DNA of 7,646 nt, taken from the NCBI GenBank assembly GCA_028690725.1, contig JAQVAR010000036.1, positions 1-7,646 on the forward strand, read 5' to 3'. Below the pieces are notes generated by a model, which saw only the letters and a program-made list of their open reading frames with translations, ran no database searches and was not told where the DNA came from. Shown piece by piece: positions 1-4,381 of this stretch. The stretch is from Candidatus Iainarchaeum sp. Its GTDB lineage: Archaea; Iainarchaeota; Iainarchaeia; Iainarchaeales; JAAZKV01. Each line of letters begins with the position of its first letter. The stretch's first letter is position 1. A program made the position numbers and the translations under genes.

Positions 1-38
1 TTTTTTTTAAAAAGAACAAAAATTTTAAAAACATCGTA

Positions 39-66
39 ATGGATAAATTTATATACTTTTATCCAT
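39..66. repeat. 9-bp perfect inverted repeat flanking the TATA box (candidate operator)
   Basis: ATGGATAAA at 39-47 is the exact reverse complement of TTTATCCAT at 58-66. The 10-bp centre contains the TATA box at 48-55. A dimeric regulator bound here would block or help TBP/TFB binding. The symmetry is directly visible; the operator role is inferred, and the regulator is unknown. Confidence 0.5.
48..55 (+). promoter_or_regulatory. TATA box of the DUF4143 ATPase gene
   Basis: TTTATATA matches the archaeal TATA consensus. Its centre lies about 33 bp before the ATG at 85, so transcription would start around 77-80 and leave a 5' leader of only a few bases. No Shine-Dalgarno sequence precedes the ATG, which fits a near-leaderless mRNA. 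The start site is inferred from the usual TATA-to-start distance. Confidence 0.65.
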
Positions 67-84
67 CATACTTATTTGGTTTTT

Positions 85-1314
85 ATGATAAAAGACATAT
101 TATCAAAACAAAAAAGAGAGCTTGATTCTAAGCGAAAAGAATATTATATTGAACGTAAAGCAAAAATAAAAAATATAGAATCAGACATAATACAAGTAAT
201 AACAGGTCCGAGAAGAGCAGGCAAATCCTTTTTTGTTATTAACACAATAAAAGAAAATTTTGGGTACGCGAATTTTGATGATGAACAACTCACTGAAACA
301 AAAGATTATGACGAAATAATATCAAACATAGATAATATCTATTCAAATCCAAAAACAATTTTTTTTGACGAAATACAAAATCTCGAAAAATGGGAATTAT
401 TTGTAAACAGATTACAAAGACAAGGAAAAAAAATAATTCTCACCGGAAGCAACTCAAAACTTTTGAGTAGTGAACTAGCAACACACTTAACTGGAAGATA
501 TTTTGAAACAAAAATATACCCTTTATCATTCAACGAAATAATAAACAAAAAAGAAAAAACGACTGCTGAAATAAAAAGTGAGTTTGATAAATATCTTTAC
601 AATGGAGGTTATCCAGAACCATACTCAAAAAAACTTGATGTTTCAGAATACTTAAAAACACTCTTTGACGCAACACTATACAAAGATGTAATAAAAAGAC
701 ACAAAATAAGAAAAACAAATGAACTAGAAGCAATAGCGGAATTTATAATTTCAAATTCTGCAACACAATTATCATATAATCAAATTGCAAAATCACTAAA
801 AGTAAAAAGTGTTGAAACAGTAAAAAAATATTGTAACATATTAGAAGAAACTCTAATGTTCTTTTCAATAAAAAAATATTCGAACAAAATAAGAGAACAA
901 CACACAGATTCAAAAAAAATATATTGCATTGATAATGGAATAATAAAAGCAAAAGCATTTTCAACAAGCCAAAATCAAGGAAAATTACTAGAAAATGTAA
1001 TAGCATCAGAATTAAAAAAAACAGAAGATAAACAAAAAATATATTATTGGAAAACCCAGAACAACGAAGAAGTAGATTTTGTAATACAAAAAAACAACAC
1101 AATAAAAGAACTAATACAAGTATGTTATAATACTCAAAATAAAAAAACAGAAGAGCGAGAAATACGTGCATTAATAAAAGCTGGAAAAGAACTCAAATGC
1201 AAAAAACTAACAATAATAACAAACGATGAAGAAAAAAAAGAAACAAGAGAATGGTTTGGAATGAAAGGAACAATAAATTATATTCCAGCATGGAAATGGC
1301 TTTTAGAAGAATAA
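85..1314 (+). CDS. AAA_14 / DUF4143 family ATPase
   Basis: This 409-aa protein is a P-loop ATPase of the archaeal/bacterial AAA_14-DUF4143 family, whose cellular role is poorly defined. Walker A is GPRRAGKS at residues 41-48. Walker B is TIFFDE at 91-96, with D95 and E96. A TGSNSK sensor-like segment starts near 120, followed by the GRY arginine (R138). Residues about 212-265 look like a winged helix. The C-terminal DUF4143 part has the restriction-endonuclease-like signature: LLENVIASEL near 301 and EEVDFVI near 328. The strand that would end in E-x-K in a nuclease reads LIQVCY (343-348), so the usual lysine is absent and nuclease activity is doubtful. A TTG at 76 would add three residues; ATG 85 is preferred because it suits the TATA position. 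The gene stands alone. DNA binding is possible but inferred. Confidence 0.88.
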   Translation: MIKDILSKQKRELDSKRKEYYIERKAKIKNIESDIIQVITGPRRAGKSFFVINTIKENFGYANFDDEQLTETKDYDEIISNIDNIYSNPKTIFFDEIQNLEKWELFVNRLQRQGKKIILTGSNSKLLSSELATHLTGRYFETKIYPLSFNEIINKKEKTTAEIKSEFDKYLYNGGYPEPYSKKLDVSEYLKTLFDATLYKDVIKRHKIRKTNELEAIAEFIISNSATQLSYNQIAKSLKVKSVETVKKYCNILEETLMFFSIKKYSNKIREQHTDSKKIYCIDNGIIKAKAFSTSQNQGKLLENVIASELKKTEDKQKIYYWKTQNNEEVDFVIQKNNTIKELIQVCYNTQNKKTEEREIRALIKAGKELKCKKLTIITNDEEKKETREWFGMKGTINYIPAWKWLLEE

Positions 1315-1322
1315 TTGTTAAA

Positions 1323-1340
1323 ATGAAAAAAATCTTTCAT
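1323..1340. repeat. Small hairpin after the ATPase gene
   Basis: ATGAAA (1323-1328) and TTTCAT (1335-1340) can pair around a 6-nt loop, starting 9 bases after the stop codon. No U-rich run follows, so a terminator role is weak. It may only reflect AT-rich composition. Confidence 0.3.
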
Positions 1341-1348
1341 TGATTTAA

Positions 1349-1365
1349 TTCTGTAAATTACAGAA
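1349..1365. repeat. 17-bp near-perfect palindrome
   Basis: TTCTGTAA (1349-1356) and TTACAGAA (1358-1365) are exact reverse complements around a single A. It lies about 35 bp after the ATPase stop codon. It could be a protein-binding site or an RNA hairpin at the 3' end of that transcript. The symmetry is seen; the function is not known. Confidence 0.45.
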
Positions 1366-1396
1366 AACATACTATTTAAACAAAAAATAATTGATA

Positions 1397-1440
1397 GCGC
1401 AAAAACACATTTTAAAAATTTTATTAAATGCGCAAAACGA
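1397..1440. repeat. Intergenic GCGCAAA repeat, copy 1
   Basis: This 44-bp unit starts with GCGCAAAAACACA and ends with ATGCGCAAAACGA, with an A/T-only stretch between. Copy 2 at 1525-1567 has the same organisation. The two GCGCAAA boxes start at 1397 and 1430, 33 bp apart. GC-rich boxes stand out in this AT-rich gap. No protein-coding reading is shared by the two copies, because a 1-nt indel separates them. Confidence 0.55.
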
Positions 1441-1524
1441 CCATTAATAATAATCCTAAAAGAACTACTTCTTGTTAATGACTTTAAATCAACATAAAAG
1501 CATATTTGAGCAATATTGAAAACT

Positions 1525-1567
1525 GCGCAAAAAGCACTTTTTAATTTTTTCTTAATGCGCAAAGCGA
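1525..1567. repeat. Intergenic GCGCAAA repeat, copy 2
   Basis: This 43-bp unit starts with GCGCAAAAAGCAC and ends with ATGCGCAAAGCGA, matching copy 1 at both ends and more loosely in the A/T middle. Its boxes start at 1525 and 1557, 32 bp apart. The unit ends about 55 bp before the TATA box of the surface-protein gene, so an upstream regulatory role for that gene is possible. Confidence 0.55.
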
Positions 1568-1606
1568 GGTGATTTTAAGATTAGGCTGAATTAATCTACA
1601 ACACCT
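1567..1606 (+). other. Potential two-part RNA hairpin
   Basis: AGGTG (1567-1571) can pair with CACCT (1602-1606), and AGATTA (1578-1583) with TAATCT (1592-1597), giving two short helices separated by an internal loop. It lies upstream of the predicted transcription start of the next gene, so it would not be in that mRNA. It may belong to readthrough RNA or be chance. Confidence 0.25.
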
Positions 1607-1622
1607 TTTACAAGAATAAATT

Positions 1623-1629
1623 CTTATAT
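1623..1629 (+). promoter_or_regulatory. TATA box of the surface-protein gene
   Basis: CTTATAT is centred 25 bp upstream of the ATG at 1651. This is the spacing expected if the first transcribed base is at or next to the start codon. There is no Shine-Dalgarno motif directly before the ATG, consistent with a leaderless mRNA. Confidence 0.6.
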
Positions 1630-1650
1630 CTCAAAATACTCTATTAATAC

Positions 1651-3291
1651 ATGTTTTTTTCAAAAAAAGCACAAGGGACAATAGAGTACCTAATAATCAT
1701 TGCAGTAATAGTTGTTATTGGACTAGTAGTAGTAGGGCTAACAATGGAATTGTTTGACAACCAACAAATAGGACAATCATTAGGACAAATAAAAGGACAA
1801 ACAGGAACAAGCGGAATAACAATAATGGATTCTGTAGCAGGACTAGACTCAGACGGACTAATAATCCTAAAAAACACTAACCCAGAAACACTAACAATAA
1901 ACACTATCATTATTGATGATGAAGAACATGATTACGATTATTCTTTACCAATGGGATCACAAATAGGATTCAAACTAGAAAACATCGCCAGTTGTGATAA
2001 CGAAACAAAAAACTATACAATAATAATAGAATACACCACCAACTACGGATTAGAAAAAACTATTAACTTAGGAACAACAACAATAAACTGTGTAGAAACA
2101 ACAACACCAAAAGGAAACATAATAGAAAAAATAATAAGATACTCTCTAACACCAAACTGCACAGAAATACTAGACACATACTCTGGTTCAGGAGAACCAG
2201 AAAACCCATACGAAATAGAAAACTTATACCAATTACAATGCATAAAAGACAAAAACCTTCTAGCACATTATAAATTAGTAAACAACATTGACGCTTCACC
2301 AACAACAGAATGGAACAACGGAGAAGGATTCGAACCAATCGGAGATTATACAAATAACCAATTTGAAGGAGACTTCAATGGCTCTGAATACAACATAACA
2401 GGATTGTATATTAACAGAACAACTGATTTTGTTGGTCTTTTTGGATCTTCAAAAGGAAAAATTTTAAACGTTGGTTTGATTGATATTAATATAACTGGTT
2501 CAGCTTTTGTTGGAGGAATAATTGGTTTTTTATCTTCTTTTGGAACAATTTCAAATTCTTTTACAACAGGAAGTGTTATTGGCACCTCTTATAATATTGG
2601 GGGTTTAACAGGGAGAGCAGACTGGTTAGTTTCTAATTCTTATTCAACAGCAAATGTAACCGGTTCTAGTAGTGTTGGAGGAGTAGTTGGGAGTCAAGTA
2701 CAAGGAACAATTTCAAATTCTTTTGCAACAGGAAACATAACTGGTGGTGGTAGTAGTGGGGGATTAGTTGGAAGCACTAGTGGAACAATTTCAAATTCTT
2801 TTGCAACAGGAAATATAAATGGAAGCAGTGCTATCGGAGGGCTAACTGGTTACCTAACTTTTACTGGAAAAATTTATGACTCATATTCAATTGGAAACAC
2901 AACAAGAACTTCTGGAGCGAGTAGTTTGATTGGGGGTTTTGTTGGTTATAATGATAAGGGAAAAATATTTAATTCTTATTCAACAGGAGCCGTTTACCAA
3001 TCACCAGGAATATTATGGGCTGATTTAAATAAAGGATTTGCTGGAAGTGTAAATACTGATGGAGGGTATGAAATGTCCGGAAATTTTTGGGACACAGAAA
3101 CATCAGAACAAACAACAACTTCTGGAAATGCAACAGGAAAAACAACTCTCGAAATGAAAACAATAACAACATTCACAAATACAGGATGGGATATTACAAA
3201 AATAGAAGAATGGAATGATAACAATTGGCTCATCGGAACAATGCCAAATTATTCTGCAGGAGAAACATACCCAATACTAGGATGGGAATAA
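1651..3291 (+). CDS. Class III signal peptide surface protein with GLUG-like repeats
   Basis: This 546-aa protein starts with a charged KK-A, then QGTIEYL and a hydrophobic helix (residues 8-30). That is the archaeal class III (pilin-like) signal: an EppA-type peptidase would cut before Q8, with E12 at position +5. It is therefore probably exported and assembled in a pilus or anchored at the cell surface. After a beta-rich N-terminal region, residues about 260-450 hold roughly six GLUG-like repeats of the form T-I-S-N-S-F/Y-x-T-G-N followed by a G-G-L/V-V-G turn. GLUG repeats occur in secreted adhesin and peptidase-like proteins. There are about a dozen N-x-S/T sequons and four cysteines (115, 147, 170, 197). 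At 546 aa it is far larger than a simple pilin. Adhesion is a reasonable inference; the ligand is unknown. Confidence 0.85.
   Translation: MFFSKKAQGTIEYLIIIAVIVVIGLVVVGLTMELFDNQQIGQSLGQIKGQTGTSGITIMDSVAGLDSDGLIILKNTNPETLTINTIIIDDEEHDYDYSLPMGSQIGFKLENIASCDNETKNYTIIIEYTTNYGLEKTINLGTTTINCVETTTPKGNIIEKIIRYSLTPNCTEILDTYSGSGEPENPYEIENLYQLQCIKDKNLLAHYKLVNNIDASPTTEWNNGEGFEPIGDYTNNQFEGDFNGSEYNITGLYINRTTDFVGLFGSSKGKILNVGLIDINITGSAFVGGIIGFLSSFGTISNSFTTGSVIGTSYNIGGLTGRADWLVSNSYSTANVTGSSSVGGVVGSQVQGTISNSFATGNITGGGSSGGLVGSTSGTISNSFATGNINGSSAIGGLTGYLTFTGKIYDSYSIGNTTRTSGASSLIGGFVGYNDKGKIFNSYSTGAVYQSPGILWADLNKGFAGSVNTDGGYEMSGNFWDTETSEQTTTSGNATGKTTLEMKTITTFTNTGWDITKIEEWNDNNWLIGTMPNYSAGETYPILGWE
2542..2980 (+). 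repeat. Coding repeats of the GLUG-like domain
   Basis: Nearly identical 31-32 bp segments beginning GGAACAATTTCAAATTCTTT occur at 2542, 2704 and 2782. More diverged versions lie between and after them. The spacings of 162 and 78 bp correspond to protein units of about 26-27 residues. The 2704 and 2782 copies are identical over 32 bp, which suggests recent duplication or gene conversion. Confidence 0.75.
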
Positions 3292-3311
3292 AAAAAATTA
3301 AAAAATAGTTA

Positions 3312-3338
3312 AAAGAGCTTTTAAAAAAAAAGCCCTTT
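3312..3338 (-). terminator. A/T-rich hairpin between convergent genes
   Basis: AAAGAGCTTTT (3312-3322) pairs with AAAAGCCCTTT (3328-3338) with one mismatch around a 5-nt loop. On the minus strand it is followed by U-rich sequence, so it could help end transcripts of the zinc-ribbon gene. On the plus strand no U-run follows. Confidence 0.35.
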
Positions 3339-3363
3339 AAAAAAAATGTTTGGTTATTATTTC

Positions 3364-3373
3364 AAAAAAAAAA
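3364..3373 (-). terminator. U-tract terminator of the zinc-ribbon gene
   Basis: A run of ten A on the plus strand gives U10 in the minus-strand transcript, about 10 nt after that gene's stop codon. Archaeal RNA polymerase commonly terminates at such U-tracts without a hairpin. Confidence 0.5.
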
Positions 3374-3382
3374 TTAATAGTC

Positions 3383-3577
3383 CTAGTAATCGTCTCTTCT
3401 TGGACCTCGGTCTCTACTGAAACCTCCGCCTCTCCTATTATTATTTCTTTTCTTCATAAAGCAATCCCTACAAAAAACTGGTCTGCTTGGGTCTGGTTCA
3501 AAAGGAACCTCTGTTTCTGCTCCACATTCGGAACAAGTTGCTTTATACATTTTTCTATTTTCATTATCTTTCATCAT
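3383..3577 (-). CDS. Small CxxC-x17-CxxC zinc-ribbon protein with Arg/Gly-rich tail
   Basis: This 64-aa protein has two CxxC pairs separated by exactly 17 residues (CSEC ... CRDC). With the P-F-x-P-x-x-x-R-P-V-F-C spacing, this is the CxxC-x17-CxxC domain known from small bacterial and archaeal proteins. The four cysteines should bind one zinc. The tail after the second pair is basic and rich in Arg and Gly (RRGGG, then SRDRGPRR), resembling an RGG-type RNA-binding tail. ATG 3577 is preferred because GGAG (3587-3590) lies 9 nt upstream. A GTG at 3592 would give 69 aa but overlaps that GGAG. Its promoter region is shared with the divergent 57-aa gene. Nucleic-acid binding is inferred; the precise role is unknown. 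Confidence 0.82.
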   Translation of the reverse strand: MMKDNENRKMYKATCSECGAETEVPFEPDPSRPVFCRDCFMKKRNNNRRGGGFSRDRGPRRDDY

Positions 3578-3656
3578 TTTCTCTTTCTCCACTATATTTT
3601 TTCGTGTAAATAAGACGATTGTGGCTTAAAACACAAATAGTTTTTTGAACAAAGGT

Positions 3657-3664
3657 ATTATAAA
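3657..3664 (-). promoter_or_regulatory. Candidate TATA box of the zinc-ribbon gene
   Basis: On the minus strand this reads TTTATAAT. It would start transcription near 3635, leaving a leader of about 58 nt that contains the GGAG site before ATG 3577. Closer AT-rich alternatives around 3594-3613 cannot be excluded. Confidence 0.4.
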
Positions 3665-3701
3665 CCAAAGTCAAAAGTAACTTTCTCCAGTTAAACAAAG
3701 A

Positions 3702-3709
3702 TTTATATA
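3702..3709 (+). promoter_or_regulatory. TATA box of the 57-aa membrane protein gene
   Basis: TTTATATA, preceded by a purine-rich AAAGA that could serve as the TFB recognition element, is centred about 26 bp upstream of ATG 3732. This predicts a leaderless mRNA and supports the short gene being real. Confidence 0.65.
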
Positions 3710-3731
3710 TGTTTTTTATGATAAATAGTTT

Positions 3732-3905
3732 ATGGCAGACAAGGATACAACATACGGTTTATTATTAATAATAGGTTCAGTGTTCTTTCTAATAGCAGGA
3801 TTAGACTTATTACAAACAACACCATTCAGCAAAGGTTTTAGCAGTTTAATTGCATACATAATGGTTGCAATAGGATCTTTTCTAATAGCAAAAAACACAA
3901 AATAA
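3732..3905 (+). CDS. 57-aa two-helix membrane protein
   Basis: This short reading frame starts MADKDTTYG and ends AKNTK. Two hydrophobic segments, about residues 9-27 and 38-53, are separated by a polar turn (QTTPFSKG), so the protein should be a small hairpin in the membrane. The Gly/Ala/Ser residues within the helices are typical of packed helices. It is supported as a gene by a strong TATA box at the leaderless distance, by the amphipathic ends, and by the lack of any competing gene on either strand. It stands alone between the divergent zinc-ribbon gene and the convergent 101-aa gene. I do not recognise a family, and no function can be assigned. Confidence 0.7.
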   Translation: MADKDTTYGLLLIIGSVFFLIAGLDLLQTTPFSKGFSSLIAYIMVAIGSFLIAKNTK

Positions 3906-3939
3906 AACAATTCTTATACATAATAATTTCAATGGTTTG

Positions 3940-3957
3940 AATTTATTATAATAAATT
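3940..3957. repeat. 18-bp perfect palindrome
   Basis: AATTTATTATAATAAATT is its own reverse complement. It lies 35 bp after the stop of the 57-aa gene, between convergent genes. It could be part of a bidirectional terminator or a binding site. Because it is A/T only, chance is a real possibility. Confidence 0.4.
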
Positions 3958-4018
3958 ATAATATTAAATTTGTTAGAATGACTTGATGTTACTAGTTTCT
4001 TATTAGAATAGTATTAGA

Positions 4019-4037
4019 TTTTTTATAATAATTTTTT
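4019..4037 (+). terminator. Possible U-rich terminator of the 57-aa gene
   Basis: Two runs of six T (4019-4024 and 4032-4037) follow the 57-aa gene by about 115 bp. They are the first strong U-tracts on the plus strand after that gene. Termination here is inferred from the archaeal preference for U-tracts. Confidence 0.3.
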
Positions 4038-4070
4038 ATTAGAACAATTGCAAGTAACACAATAATCATA

Positions 4071-4376
4071 TTAGATTTTGAATTGATTGTTATTTTCTAA
4101 AACTTTTTCGTATGAAATAATTTTTTTTGATATTATTTTGTATTCAAATCCTTCTTTTTTTAATAATTGTTCTGGATTTGTTCCTAAAACAAGTATCATT
4201 ATTCCTTTTTTTGTTGATAACTCTATATGTGCTTGTATTACTTCTTCATTGAGTAGTAGATTATATTGTTTCATAGAATTTTCTTTTTGATTTTTTATGT
4301 TTGAATAAGAAAATTCTATTAATTGTACTTCTTTGAATGGTGCTAAACCAAATTTTGTTTTAAACCATTGTTTCAT
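4071..4376 (-). CDS. Protein of unknown function, 101 aa, cotranscribed with the Tes-family gene
   Basis: I do not recognise this protein. It starts MKQWFKTKFG at ATG 4376, five nucleotides after the stop of the upstream radical SAM gene, so the two are almost certainly on one mRNA. A TTG at 4385 would add three residues and overlap that stop. The sequence is lysine-rich, has no cysteine and no clear membrane segment. It appears to alternate short beta strands (QLIEFSY, IQAHIEL, GIMILVLG) with helices, as in a small alpha/beta domain. The context suggests a partner or accessory of the radical SAM enzyme, but this is inference from position only. No U-tract follows on the minus strand, so the end of the transcript is unclear. 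Confidence 0.75.
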   Translation of the reverse strand: MKQWFKTKFGLAPFKEVQLIEFSYSNIKNQKENSMKQYNLLLNEEVIQAHIELSTKKGIMILVLGTNPEQLLKKEGFEYKIISKKIISYEKVLENNNQFKI

Positions 4377-4381
4377 TTTAA

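Larger units (their letters stand above)
1315..1650. other. Intergenic region, no gene found
   Basis: This 336-bp stretch holds no convincing coding region. A 94-codon open frame on the minus strand overlaps it but has no promoter, no family resemblance and crosses the repeats. What it does hold is the short inverted repeats, the paired GCGCAAA repeats, a weak hairpin and the promoter of the next gene. I saw no tRNA-like or C/D-box-like structure. Confidence 0.6.

Noticed and set aside
743..1171. 142-codon open frame on the minus strand
   Set aside because: It is a shadow of the well-supported ATPase gene; its Leu/Phe-rich translation is what A-rich codons give on the opposite strand.
1278..1562. 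94-codon open frame on the minus strand
   Set aside because: It overlaps the end of the ATPase gene, crosses both GCGCAAA repeats, has low-complexity hydrophobic sequence, and shows no promoter or family resemblance.
1397..1567. Possible CRISPR array from the repeated GCGCAAA boxes
   Set aside because: The conserved boxes are only about 7-9 bp, the intervals are A/T-only and partly similar to each other, and the 95-bp interval breaks any repeat-spacer pattern.
1566..1573. GAGGTGAT, a perfect match to the archaeal anti-Shine-Dalgarno sequence
   Set aside because: No start codon lies at a suitable distance; the in-frame GTG inside it opens only a six-codon frame, and the next real gene starts 78 bp later with its own TATA box in between.
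3350..3613. 87-codon open frame on the plus strand
   Set aside because: It lies opposite the zinc-ribbon gene, whose spaced cysteine pairs and tail are clearly the coding strand.
4087..4290. 67-codon open frame on the plus strand
   Set aside because: It is antisense to the 101-aa gene that is tightly linked to the radical SAM operon, and it has no promoter of its own.
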